Shown here in pieces: positions 44,793-57,200 of a DNA stretch of 64,000 nt (positions are counted from its first letter, which is position 1; each line of letters begins with the position of its first letter). The notes under the pieces were generated by a model. The model did not search any database. It was not told the origin of the DNA and saw only the letters and a list, made by a program, of their open reading frames with translations. The position numbers and the translations under genes are program-made. Source of the stretch: Helichrysum umbraculigerum (taxonomy: Eukaryota; Streptophyta; Magnoliopsida; Asterales; Asteraceae); assembly GCA_949592205.1 (NCBI GenBank), contig CATIUR010000006.1:8387001-8451000 (forward strand), in the 5' to 3' direction.

Positions 44793-45101
44793 AATTGCTA
44801 AACAAAGCCTTTAACGCCTTTTTAATCAAGTTAATTTATTGAAATCACCCTTTTGCACTAGAAGTTTTCTTGTTTGGTCATTTTTATCACTTGACATTCT
44901 CTATTTTAATTTTTTGCTTAATATTTAGTTTGATTGTGATCTATATTCTATATATCTTATATATTTGTTACTGGTACCACATATATGTATGTTTAATTTT
45001 CTCGAAGACATTATTAACCAATTGGAAGTTACATATTTTGAATTAATTAAATTGATTAAAAAGGACTTAAAAGAGAGATTTAGGACTTTGTTTAGCAAAA
45101 A
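44793..45101. mobile_element. Small TIR element (MITE-like)
   Basis: The left end ATTGCTAAACAAAGCCTTTA matches the inverted right end TTTGCTAAACAAAGTCCTAA. The similarity extends inward over about 50 bp (CCTTTTTAATCAAGTTAATT) with one gap. No clear target duplication, so the superfamily is undecided. No coding capacity. Confidence 0.55.
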
Positions 45102-45625
45102 CGGAATTATTAGTATATTGACATTCGTAATATATATCGAATTATTCGTGTTTCCACTGTGTGTTCAACTTGTATGGACATTCGTAGTATGTATCAATAT
45201 TCCCAAAGATTCAAGCTCTTTCGCTTCAATGGATGTCTAATCGAACAAAACTTTGAAGTTTAATTGGTCTTGTTGGTGCTGCACCCCGCATATGATTATG
45301 GATTTGTAGTGTTTTATGTTATTGTTGAGTTATGGATTTTTTGGTTAGGTTTGGCCACTGTCTTTTTTACCTATCCTTTTTGTAACTTATTTTCAATTCT
45401 CTCTTGTTGGGTTGTTTCTAATAATATCTTGCTTTGTTTTTTAAGGAAAAATAAATCAACTTATTATTTATTGCTATTGTATGTAACTTTTTGATACTTT
45501 TATTTGCGTGATGATAGGGGACATCATTACAATTATCACTATCACCGTAATACATATAGTAACAATAAATTGAAAGTTGATAATGCACCATGTAACACAT
45601 TGAGTACTTTATTACGTAGTATAAA

Positions 45626-45976
45626 GAGAAAATTACGTAAATCATCCTTATGGTTGTAAATAAAATTTAACGTTTTAATGCTGAAGATGAACAATTTGAT
45701 GATAAATTTGCTAAGTGAAATGTGAAAGATGAAAATGTTGTTTGTCCTAATAATGTATCTATTTTAGATTTTATAATTTATATTTATTCAAAAAATATAA
45801 AAGAATAAAAAAATGACACACATGGTCCTTTTTAATGAAGAGTTAATAATCGTTAGTGTAAAGGATTATTGATGTAACAAGTTTCAAAATAAAGGATGAT
45901 CTATGTAATTAAATTAATTAAAGGACTACGAGTGAAATTTGGGTAAAACCATAAGGACGGTTTATGTAATTTTCTC
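45626..45976. mobile_element. Mutator-type MITE with 9-bp target duplication
   Basis: Flanked by TAGTATAAA (45617-45625 and 45977-45985), a perfect 9-bp duplication characteristic of Mutator-like elements. The terminal inverted repeats of about 33 bp start GAGAAAATTACRTAAAYCRT. 351 bp, no transposase. Confidence 0.88.
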
Positions 45977-45997
45977 TAGTATAAATGTTAGATGTTA

Positions 45998-46307
45998 GAG
46001 CACAGGGTGTGGTGCACGGTGTTCTGGACAGTGTTCTGAAGAATGTTGAAAGTGAGGATTTTGTGATGTGGTGAAACTGAATTCACGGTGTTCTGGACAG
46101 TGTTCTCATAATTAATTTTTGTATTTTGATGAATGTGTTTGTGGAGCAAAGGAATAAAAATGTAGGAAATCAGCGTCCTAAACTAGACGGTGTGCGAGGA
46201 CACCGTCGAGAATTTTGTTGAGAACATTGTGAGGGTGTGGTAGAACACTATAACCACAGTGTTCTCAAAGGAAAACGGCCATGAAAATGCTTGTAAACCG
46301 TGTGCTC
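45998..46307. mobile_element. Tourist/Harbinger-type MITE with TTA duplication
   Basis: Ends GAGCACAGGG and CCGTGTGCTC, flanked by TTA (45995-45997 and 46308-46310). Inside, CACGGTGTTCTGGACAGTGT is repeated 69 bp apart. It starts 13 bp after the Mutator-type MITE's duplication and ends 283 bp before the TRAPPC11 start codon. Confidence 0.75.
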
Positions 46308-46589
46308 TTAGATAACATAACATTTTTTTTTATTTTTTTTTTTAAATTGTTGCACTTAAAATTCAATGGCCTTTTTTGGATTTTCACGTCTTCTCCCTTT
46401 TTTCTTTCCAATTTTTGTAGTGACAAACGAAACGAGTCAACTCACTGAGTCTCATATTCGATCGAACCATTAACAAAAACACATCGCAACCACGTTCTAC
46501 CACTTACTCAGATCGCCACCATCACCACCATCACCACCATCACCACCCTAATTCTTCCATTCTTCCATTGAATAAAAACAAAATTAAAG
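46308..46589 (+). promoter_or_regulatory. 5' flank and likely 5' UTR of TRAPPC11
   Basis: AT-rich, with T-runs at about 46323-46345 and an ACC/ATC microsatellite (46515-46548: CACCATCACCACCATCACC) close to the start codon. No convincing TATA box, which is common for housekeeping genes. Confidence 0.4.
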
Positions 46590-49500
46590 ATGGAAGATTA
46601 CCCTGAGGAACTACGAACACCACCGGTAACACTAGTATCAATCGTCGGTCAACAGCATCTTCACGCCACGATCTCAACTCACCTTCATTCTGAACAACCA
46701 CCGATTAATACACTCGCATTACCTGATTTCACCAAGATCTCAATCATTTCTAGAATTCCTAAGGATAATAATAACGATGATAATAACCAATTGCCTTCAG
46801 ATTTCACATCTACCGGTGTAATCAAACGTGATTGGCTATCTAAACATCGAACTAGGGTTCCTGCTGTTGTTGCTGCTCTCTTCAATTTTGATCAATTGTC
46901 CGGTGATCCTGCTCACTGGCATCAGGTCTGCACCGATCTCGAAAACCTCAAGTATGACACTTTTATGTCTACATTTCATTTTTATTATTATCATAATGTT
47001 ATTTCCTTTACTAGTTAACTATAATAATGTTAATCGTTCGAGTTTATGGTAATGACAATAGCTGTAAATTACTTTCCTAAAGTAGCAGGTTTTACATGTG
47101 GAATTATGTGCTTTTCTTTATAATGTTTGTTATGTATGACAGAGCAGTGATAAAAGGGAGGAATATCAAACTGGTTGTGGTTGTCGTTGTGCCGTTTAGC
47201 TCAAAAGGTAACTGGATTCACCTATGTATCGGGAACTTGATATCGTTAACTAGTTGTTTTGTATATCAATTATTATGTTTTACGGATTATGAATAGATGC
47301 ATGGCTATGAGTTTCGGAAGTTATTATGAGTATTGTTATTAGTTCAAAGCGTCTGGGTAACGTATCTTTATAGATGAAAATCAGATTATTTAGGGGTCAA
47401 ACGGACAAACACCCTTATTAGTTCCTACTTCTTTAACTCATGAGAAATTGCCGAATAATCTACACCATCAAAATTTACTACCAGCAAAAGAAGCACAACC
47501 AAACATAATCTTCTACTCTGTTGATTATTTTTTGTTAATTCAATATCACTAGTTCACTTGAAAGCTAACATCTAAAGAAACCTTTTAACATGTAGTAGTA
47601 GTACTGTATCTTGGCTGTGGTATGCACTCCAATCTATCCACCCATCACAGTTCTAAGGTTTAGCTTTGGCATTCGATAGAGATTAAGAGGAGTAATGATT
47701 TCATATCAAGTCATAGTAATAAACATTCCGCTTTGTTCTTCGTATTGAATAGAACAGAAACTTTTCTGTTTCATTAAATATCAGTTATTTGATCAAATTT
47801 GACAATACTAACTATATTTTGATCGCATCTGTCATAAATCTTATTTGAGAGAGCATGAAAGTGTTAGTCGCATGCAATATAGATCATTAACAGCGGTTTT
47901 TCCCCAATTAGAGCAAAGAAGAGGACGGAGTTCTTACATCGTTAATCGTTAATCAACAAGCAAATCCTCGACAAAAAAATTGAATTAGATTGTCTTTTTG
48001 TTAGGGGTAAGATTATCATTTTGGCTTTCTCTCGTCTAAACAAGACATCATGCAACTCTTGATGGACATCCCCAAAGAACATGCTGTGATTCTTGTGGAA
48101 TAAGGAAAATACTATGTATTAATCATTTAATCAGTTAGGATAGATACTAATTTGATGTAGTGTATCCTTCGGTTAAGTATTGAATGGCAGGTGTGCAGTG
48201 ACATGCATAGATTAATTTAGCTGAAATTGTCAAAATGTGAAATTGCGAGAAGGAATATAGCTCAGGGCTCTCACGTAACACTGTCTACTACTTTACTGAC
48301 TGTTCTCATATAATGACATCAGTATTCATATTGGTTTAGTAAACTGTGATCATGTAGTAATTATACCTTTAAATCCTTGTTTGTCCTTCACATATGATAC
48401 TTGAAATCCGGATGTTGCCTTCACTAACACGCATATACCATGTATGTGTGTGTATATGTATATGTATATGTATTAGATAAGTGTAGATGCATACATGATT
48501 TGATTGCGGTTATCATTATAATGTCCCATTGTTTATGAAGATAAGCCCTTTGGTACAGATTCTATCACTGAGGATCGCATGGTAGCTCTACGCAAGCGTG
48601 CTGAACTGGATGGAAAATATGTTGTTACCTTTATCCCAGACGATGCTTTTGAATTGAACCAATCGCTAAGCAGGCATGTAGTTTTTCTTTGTTTATGCAT
48701 GTCAATGTTCTGTCATGGTTACTTGTCACAAACTGTTGTCTTTATTTGCTAATCATTATGTAGGCTAGGAAGCATATTCGCGGAGCTAGCTGTTACCTTT
48801 TACAGGGATGAAGGAAGAAGGGTTAAAATGCGACTTGAAAAGAAGAACTATGGCTCCATTGAGTTTAATGTCCGCTACTGCTTTAAAGTAAGAAAGTCAT
48901 CCTGTAAGTTCTAGTATAAGTTTTTAGAGTGTTGCGAATTTCTTCCCACATTTTCTAAGTTTCAGCTCCTTGAGGCAGCAAAAGATTAAAAAACATACAA
49001 TGATTTAAAATTGCAAGGAAATCTCTGGCAAACAGACACCCTGAAATCCCTGTAAAAGTAATTTGATAAGCCGGCCTTTGCTTATGACTGCTTTAGTTAT
49101 TCGAAGTTACATTCGAAAAACACTTTGGAAATAATCATTTGTCTAGTATATGCTTTCCAAATTTTGATTGTTTTCCCTCTCTCTGGATCATCATACAACA
49201 ATCTTTGCGATCCTTATTGGTTCCCAAAGATGGTCCTATAATTAAGTATTGGATTCACATAAGTTTTTCTGAGGTCTGTGTACCTCTAATACATATGATT
49301 GCTGTGAATACTTTTGTCAGACATTGTATATTAGTTAATTGTTATGTGCTTGTGCAACATAGCTATGAAGGTGATGGCATTACTTATTCATTAGTTTATG
49401 GGTATGAAAACAAGGGAATGACTTCCGTTCCTAATAGAGGCCTTTGGTTAATGGGCTTAGAGTTTAGAAATGGATATCAAATCCACAAATTTAGGCCTAC

Positions 49501-52500
49501 TCAATATCCACCAAGGGGGTGGGTTTAGAAATGTAAATCGTTTCTATTATTAAGCTCGTGCCCATAGTAATTCCTAGTAAGTAGTAACAAACCAAATGTA
49601 CACTTGGCCATTTCAGTACACCTTACGGGCGCATTTGTCTTGTTCATGAAAAGCTGATTGCTAAAAACCTCTCTGAATGAAATTAGAACATGCGATAGAA
49701 AAAGCTACTCAGTTACTCAAAAAAATAAGTGATCCAAGTAACTTAAGTACTAAATTTATATTTTTTATTATTATTATTGTCATTTTTTATTCATATTAGT
49801 TATTGATGTATTCTGTTTGTTATTACCTTTTCCCATTTACGTGTTCTAACTACGTGCTATATCCTTGAATCCAACTTTTCTAGGTTGCTATATATGCAGA
49901 ATTCAGGAGAGACTGGGTGGAAGCTTTAAGGATGTATGAGGATGGCTACCATGCACTGCGAGAGGTTCTCTTTCTTACATCTATTTTCAAAGCCTACTCA
50001 TTTACATCATCTGGTTCACCCCACTTTGTAACCAAAAGCTTAAGTAAGGGGGTGTTTGGATGCGCGTACTGAAAGTGATTTTCTGACTTGAGTAAAAATC
50101 AGAAAGTTAGTTGATCAAAGCTAGGATATGTAGGTATTGTTACATTTTTTTTTCAACCATGAGCTTTACAGCAACTTCTTACTTCTTCAATTCTTTTGGA
50201 AGGCACATCCAAACAGCCTCCGAGTAACAAAATGTATCGGTTGCCTTATTCTTTTTTCATAATTAAATTTCTCATCTATCTTTTAAGTTGGGATTATGTG
50301 TACTTACGATTTCAAAGCTATACCTTCCTCTTCTGAAGCTGGTTGATTGTGGGTCATGTGAAACATGAATCATTCATCTTTCTTTTACATAGAATCAACT
50401 GAATAGCTGTAAACCATCATAATTGGCTGCAAGGAGGTTACATACTAGAGGTGGGAAATTATGATGGTCGTTTGATTGCTTAAACCGGTATTTTTTTTTG
50501 GGTACAGGACTGGTTGGGTTGACATAAAACACTGTTTATCCAATTTTGTAACTTTGTAAATAATTACCGTGTTAATTATGATTACGAAAACTATATTTAT
50601 TTGAGTATTTAAATACAAAAATCCAGAGATGAAACATAACCCATGATGACTCAGTGAGTAATTTGGCGAAAGTTTCCACCTCTGTTGCTAACTATGCTTA
50701 TAATAAGAAACACTTAATGATTAGTCAGTAATGAATCACCTAGACACTGATCAGGCAGATCTTATATCTTTATCATACAGCTGCTTTCATGGGTTATATT
50801 GAATAATATTTAGAACTTGTCAGCCTCAGATACCTGTCTGCATAATTTGTGAGTTTGACTTAAAAGTTTTTGAAATACTATGCACCTTAGCTTGTTAATC
50901 TTGACTAATAGTTGTTTCATGACACACTCTCTTAACATTTTCTAGGAGTTTGATATTTTTGGGGCTCAATGCTTCACCACATGTGGCATCTGTACTAACA
51001 ATTGGAACTACAGATGATAGGGACATCTACTAGAATGCCTCCAATTCAACGGTTGATTGAGATCAAAATTCTTGCGGAGCAATTCCACTTCAAGATTTCA
51101 ACATTACTTTTACATGGGGGAAAAATTGTAGAAGCAATCAAATGGTTTCGCCAACACAATGCTGCTTATAAGAAGCTCACAGGGCCTCCAGAAGCAACTT
51201 TCCTTCACTGGGAATGGCTAAGCAGGCAATTTTTAGTATTTGCCGAGTTGCTTGAAAGTAGCAATGCAACCATGCAAAGTATTTCCTCTCCAGCATTAAG
51301 TCCAGCAGATAGAACATCGTCTGAGTGGGAATTCCGTCCAGCATACTATTATCAGGCAAGTTGCTTTAACCAAATTTTACAACTTTGTAATACAGTAACA
51401 TACTATGGAAAATATACTTTTAGGCGCACTATGTAGGCCACTCATGATGCTAGTGATGTTCCTGTATCGAGAATTGAACAAAGGAGTTTTGTGGTTTTAT
51501 AGCTGCATATGGATCTTGTAACTGATAATTCGGAAACGCAAAGCTAATAAATGGCTTTCCCTATTACTTAGTTGGCGAGAAATGATTATTGATATAATGA
51601 AAATCAATAAAACTCGCATCAGAATTGTTAAATGTTAAAACCTCAATTACCAGAAGATGTTCTAGAAATGATAATCAAACAACTTGAAATATGTGGACTC
51701 ACACCCTATCTAACACGTAATAGAAACCCATATACTACACTCAATTACATATAATAGAGCTGAATAATGGTTTGAATCATACTCTGGGGCTACACTTTTC
51801 CGAAAATGTCACTTCCGAAATACTTGAAGGGTGTTGCGAGGTCCTTTACTAATCAATGTGAATCGTGACTATAAATTTTCGAAAATTCATCTAATGCACG
51901 CAGCACAAATTAACGAAATGAAGTTTATCCTAAAAATATGGAAGAGTGCAGAGCCTTGATCTGTACAGTATAGGAACCTTCAAGGATTTAAGCATTTGCT
52001 TAAAACTTTGTATTTAGGCTATAAACTCTGAAATATGGATATCAATTAAAAGTGGCTAATCTAATTAGTTATAAGTTCCATATTAGTTGTAGGTGTAAAC
52101 TTCATTACTTTGTGAGTTTGATTTCACCATTTTATACTTCATGGTCACCAAATATATGCATATAGACACATTATAAACGTAATGTATACAACAATTCCCT
52201 AATAACATATATAACATATAGTTATAGATATAGATGCTAGTTATTTTCTGTTATGTGCTTTGTTTGTTAATTATATAATAATTATTTCTATAACTAGACT
52301 TAGGTTCCTTGCGTCTGGTGCAAATTAAAATGTGCCTTGGTGAACGATTGAAGACTCATTCAGCTTATTCAGTCATAACCTGAATATTCAAAATGCAAAG
52401 TGTTGCATCAGTTTTGTGATGCAAGAGTGAGATTCCTTTTTACAAGTAGTCTACATGTAGTGATCAAATTAGTTTCCCAGTTTGTTAAAAAATGTGCTAG

Positions 52501-55500
52501 CTATTGTGGCAGAGATAATTGTGGCAATTAGTGGACTAAGTGGGTACATGGATGTGCATGTTCACCTTGATTCTTGAGAATTGAATAATCATGATCATTT
52601 TTAAGATTTTGGATGGTTAAGTAGTTATACATCTATTTTAATTAATTAGTTTTCTTACAAGTTCTTTACCTGCCTTTTCCAAAATTAAATATCTTAAACC
52701 CTAAGTAATTAACAAATCATAATTGCAATGAGATTTGCCATGACACAGATTGCTGCTCAATTCTTAAAGGAGAAGAAGACATGCGTAGAAATTGCTCTTT
52801 TGATGCCTGATGCTATTGTCGACATAGACGAGACTTCTGATTCAATCGTTCCTTCTCTTTACGTGGGTCAGTTTGCTCGATTACTCGATCTTGGGGACAC
52901 GTCTGTAATGCAACTGTACGTCTTTAAAATCATATAATAACCTTTTTCTGTTGTTCCATTTAGAGGTGGCATTTTCAGCCCATTTACTTGGGTTGTGCTA
53001 TTTTCGCAAACAGGTTAACTCAGTAAGTTAAGTTAAAATAGGAAAACAGTCCAACGGGTTGAAATAAAACCTCCCAATTTGGAACAATATTGTTTTCGTA
53101 ATTAATATTAACGCATTACAATATTTGTGAAAATTTCTCAAAATGAAGAAAAGTGTTTGTCCATCGGTCAATCCAACTCTAAGCTTCCCATTTCGATCTG
53201 CACTGATTGACTAAAAGAAGGACTTTAGGTCAGAACCCAGTCTCACCTGTTACCCAATCCATCTATCTTGCCACCTCTAGTTAGTAGTTCCATTTGTATT
53301 ATCTAACGTTTACATTACTCTTTTGATGTTCCAGTATTACAGATGAAGATTACATCCGCTTTGCTCTTGCTGAAGGAAAAAAATTCAGGGACTCAATTGA
53401 AATAATTGGTTTGCTGAAAAAAGCATATGAAGCATACAATAACTTAAAAGCTCAAAGGGCAGCTTCTTTTTGCAGGCTTCTAATGGCTAAAGAATATTTT
53501 TCTTCAAGTGACTACACCAATGCCAAAGACCATCTTGATAAACTCACAAGTCTCTACAGGCAAGAGGGTTGGGTCACTTTGTTATGGGAGGTGCTCGGTT
53601 ATCTTCGAGAGTGCTCAAGGAAACTCGGTTCAGCCCAAGATTTTATCGGGTATTCACTTGAAATAGCTGCCTTGCCAATTTCGTCAATTACCGGTCTTTC
53701 CACGTTGAAGGACTGTGGGCCTGGTGGCTCCCCTAGTTTAGATCGAATAGAACAAATACACAAGGAAGTATTTGCAATTGTTCGAGAAGAATTAAATGAA
53801 GAAAACATGGATATAAAAGTAAACAGTGATAACCCACTTCATCTTGAAATTGATCTTGTGAGTCCCCTTAGAGTAGTTCTTCTTACATCAGTAGCTTTTC
53901 ATGAACAAATTGTTAAGCCGCATGCACCTACGTTAATTACATTGTCACTTTTATCACAACTGCCATCTACAGTTGAGATTGATCAGTTAGAAATCCAATT
54001 TAACCAATCTGAGTGTAATTTTATCATCGTAAATGCTCAAAGACGTGAGTCATCAGCAATCTCCCATATTCATCCTGATCGACGAGTTGAGACTGTTCCT
54101 GTACTACAACTTGTTACAAATAAGTGGCTACGGTTAACGTATGACATCAAGTCAGGTAAGAAAATACGCCCGTCAACCAATTATAAAATTTATTAAGGGG
54201 GGCAACTTCGACGCGTTTACTTGTGAATACGTTGATTTGATTAGTGTATTTTCTCGAACGGGTCAAATGGGTTATGTAGAAAGTTTAATCAAAAAAGGAA
54301 CTGGCAAACAGGATATTTGAAAGATTTAGATCACTGTTGTCTTAATGTTCTTTTGGTTATCATATTTGACACATTGATTATTCATAAAAAAAAAGTGGAC
54401 AACAAGTGTTTTTCAGTCAACCTATGTAGGCCTGTTCTGACCTGTACTGAATGACCCATTTAACCCCAAACCCATTGTGACCTGTTACCTTCCCACCCGA
54501 TGCGCTCATCTTGGCACCTCTAGACTTTATCAGTATGTTAACATTTTATTACCCTGTGATGGTTTTATTTTCTGCTGTATGCATATATGACTAGATTTGA
54601 TGGTGCAGTGAATAGTGGGAAGCTGGAATGCACATATGTAATTGCTCGAATTGGGCCCCACTTTAGCATATGTTGTGGAGCTGAAAGTCCTGCCAATATG
54701 AATGAATTACCTATGTGGAAATTTGAGGACCGCTTTGAAGCTTCCCCAACTAAGGACCCTGCTATTGCATTCTCGGGTATGAAAGTCACTCAAGTCGAGG
54801 AACCCGATCCCCAAGTTGAACTCAAATTAGGATCAATCGGGCCTGCTCTAGTTGGAGAAAACTTCATGTTACCCGTGACTCTAACCTCCAAAGGCCATTC
54901 GGTCTTTTCTGGTGAATTAAAAATCAATCTAGTTGATACTCGCGGTGTCGGTTTACTTAGCCCACGAGAGGCTGAACACTCATCTAGTGACAATCTTTAT
55001 GTCGAGCTTCTTGGTGTATCTAGTGATGATGATTCTGCAGTGCCCAATGATAATATCAAGAAAATTCAACAGACATTTGGATTGGTTTCTGTCCCGTTTT
55101 TAAATGTTGGAGATTCATGGTCCTGCAATCTGGAGATCCAATGGCACCGTCCTAAACCAATCATGCTATATGTTTCTCTTGGGTATTCTCCAAATAATGG
55201 TGGCCCGAAAGTTCATGTACATAAAAGCTTACAAATTGAAGGGAAGACCCCTGTTGTCATCAGCCACCGTCTTATGCTACCCTTCAGGCGGGACCCGTTA
55301 TTGCTCTCTAGAATCAAACGGGCCCCTGATTCTGGTCAAATCGCATCACTTCCTGTAAACGAAACAAGCATACTTGTCGTTAATGCCACAAACTGTACCG
55401 AGGTTCCTTTGAGATTACTCTCGATGTCTATCGAATCTGAAGATGATGTTACTCCCAGAACCAAAACCACATGCACAATTCAGTCGGGAAATTCAGATTT

Positions 55501-56083
55501 CGAGGATCCCACACTTCTCGTCCCAGGGGAAGATTTCAAAAAAGTTTTTTCTGTGAAACCCAAGTTGAATGTATCAAAGCTTAACATGGGAAGTGTGTGT
55601 TTGAGATGGAGACGAGATCATGAATCATCCAAGGAGGTTGTCACTAGACAAAGTTTACCTGATGTGAACGTAGAGTCTCCTCCATTAGTTGTTAGTTTAG
55701 AGTGTCCTCCTCATGGTGTTCTTGGTGAACCGTTCACATACTTTGCTCGAATCCACAATCAAACAAAATTGCTACAAGAGGTCAAGTTCTCATTGTCAGA
55801 TTCGCAAAGTTTTGTATTGTCTGGGCCCCACAACGACACAACCTTTGTTCTACCATTATCAGAGTATATTTTAAGTTATAAGCTCGTTCCACTAAGTGCA
55901 GGGTCTCTACAGCTACCGAGGGTTACAATAACCTCTGTACGATATTCAGCTGGGTTTCAACCGACACTTGCTGCTTCTACCATTTTCATCTTCCCTTCAA
56001 AACCACAGTTTCAGTTGACTGATCTGGGCCCTGGAAAGAAGTCCGTTGCAGCTGAGCAGATTCCAGAACAGATTCCTGCATAA
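46590..56083 (+). CDS. TRAPPC11: TRAPPC11 (foie gras/gryzun) trafficking complex subunit, nine exons
   Basis: Subunit of the TRAPP tethering complex acting at Golgi/endosomal membranes (family knowledge). Exons: 46590-46951, 47143-47207, 48559-48673, 48764-48887, 49884-49964, 51014-51355, 52749-52915, 53335-54155, 54609-56083. They total 3,552 nt, 1,183 codons plus stop, and every junction keeps frame. The start MEDYPEELRTPPVTLVSIVG and segments such as HWEWLSRQFLVFAELLE and EGWVTLLWEVLGYLRECS match my memory of plant TRAPPC11, as does the length. The foie gras region spans roughly exons 5-8; the gryzun-like beta-rich C-terminus is in exon 9. All introns are GT-AG except introns 3 and 6, which are GC-AG. 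Introns 5, 7 and 8 carry MITE-like sequence. The gene looks functional. Confidence 0.95.
48674..48763 (+). other. TRAPPC11 intron 3, GC-AG type
   Basis: Boundary AAGCAG|GCATGT...TTATGTAG|GCTAGG. Joining AG to G-CTA gives continuous SLSRLGSIF. The nearest GT (3 nt further) would break the frame, so the GC donor is required. Confidence 0.85.
50047..50221. mobile_element. MITE in TRAPPC11 intron 5 (GTGTTTGGATG termini)
   Basis: The left end GGGGGTGTTTGGATGCGC is the inverted counterpart of the right end GGCACATCCAAACAGCCTCC. AGTAA occurs beside both ends and may include the target site. Harbinger/Tourist-like by termini; uncertain. Confidence 0.5.
50446..50684. mobile_element. hAT-like MITE in TRAPPC11 intron 5 (TAGAGGTGG termini)
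   Basis: Starts TAGAGGTGGGAAA and ends TTTCCACCTCTG. No clear target duplication. Same terminal motif as the elements in introns 7 and 8. Confidence 0.5.
51356..52748 (+). other. TRAPPC11 intron 6, GC-AG type
   Basis: Boundary TATCAG|GCAAGT...TGACACAG|ATTGCT. CAG|GCAAGT is the textbook GC donor context. Joining gives AYYYQIAAQFLK in frame. The sequence inside is AT-rich with no gene. Confidence 0.88.
52971..53286. mobile_element. hAT-type MITE in TRAPPC11 intron 7
   Basis: Starts TAGAGGTGGCA, with TGCCACCTCTA at 53270-53279. The 8-mer GTTCCATT is found at 52963-52970 and again at 53287-53294, fitting a hAT 8-bp duplication if the right end extends seven bases past the inverted repeat. Confidence 0.6.
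54190..54528. mobile_element. Probable relative of the TAGAGGTGG element in intron 8
   Basis: The right end TTGGCACCTCTAGA and internal GGGTCAAATGGGTTA / GACCCATTTAACCC resemble the intron 7 element. The left terminus is not clear. Confidence 0.4.
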
Positions 56084-56470
56084 TTCTGCTATTGTAAAGT
56101 TATTTGCATCATTTTTGCATGTTTTTGGATATAATTTTTCAAGTCGAGCTGCATAGGATTGCGAAATTCACAAGTGGCTAGTCAAGATTCTTATAGTGTG
56201 GTTGTTGATGTTCCTAATTTGGCTGGTAAGTACACATACTTAGAAATGATTGTTCTTGAATCTATCTTTAGGCTTTTTGGAGGTAGTATTTGTATCTGAA
56301 ACATCTTCTTTTTGTTTGTGAAGTAGGGTTGACTATTGATGAGATTAATAAAGTTAAATTTGATAACTAACAGCAATTTCTTATGCCTCTCTTTGTAATT
56401 AGTAATGTGTAAATGGTATTGCTTGGTTCAGAGTTTTAGATGTGAGAATTGGGATCATGAAATTATCTTT
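56084..56470 (+). other. TRAPPC11 3' flank
   Basis: No coding sequence. Likely 3' UTR and polyadenylation region; GATTAATAAAGTTAAA near 56342 holds an AATAAA signal. Confidence 0.4.
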
Positions 56471-57200
56471 GTGTGGGCTTTACGAATCTCAAAGGATACA
56501 ACTTTCAGCCTCAACATAGAAGTGGCCCATTACCCAATGAATCAATCATAGTTGGGTACCCCCAACTACCCATCATAGTTGGTGTTCAGATTCTGCTAAT
56601 ACCGATCCTATCCTCTCCTTTCTCTGATTCCCAGGCAACCGTGAAGTCACCGGATGAATTGCCGAATAGATAGATCAGATCCGGACATGGTTGTTGCTCC
56701 ACGGCGATACGGACTGGTCCGAGTCCAAAATGGAATGACTTGGGAAGAATGATATTTAGTGAGAGAAGTAGTACGAGGAGCTAGATTGTTGATGTCTTCT
56801 TTTTGCGAGTGGGATATGGAAACTGTTTGAACTTTCACTTTCTTACTTGAACTCATAGCTCTTTCTCTTTTGAACGCAATTCGTCAAGGGCGTTACCACA
56901 AGAGGCTTGGCAATTCAAGTGAAAGTTTATTGTTCTTAAACAGAAGAATGGCTATAAAGAGGTAATGATTCAAATTCAAGAAAAAAAGAGTCGAATAGTA
57001 AGTCAGCCCCCCCCTCGAATACATAGGGTAGGTAGGACTGGGTGAGAAAGGGTTCCTTGTTGCCAATAAACTTTCCCCGGCCTTCGATTCCCCTTACTCA
57101 TAAAGGGTCTTACGGTCGGTACTAACTAATTGTATAACAATAAGTACTGATTCAACTAGCTCAAACGTGGGGAACGAATGCTTGAATGTGAACAAATAGC
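56470..57200. other. Possible organelle (mitochondrial) DNA insertion
   Basis: Composition and style change: higher GC, little low-complexity sequence, runs such as CCCCCCCCTCGAATACATAG and TTTCCCCGGCCTTCGATTCC, reminiscent of plant mitochondrial intergenic DNA. No identifiable gene. Inference from appearance only. Confidence 0.3.

Noticed and set aside
49139..49528. 129-codon plus-strand frame within TRAPPC11 intron 4
   Set aside because: Inside a well-defined intron, no homology recognised; the flanking exons join perfectly without it.
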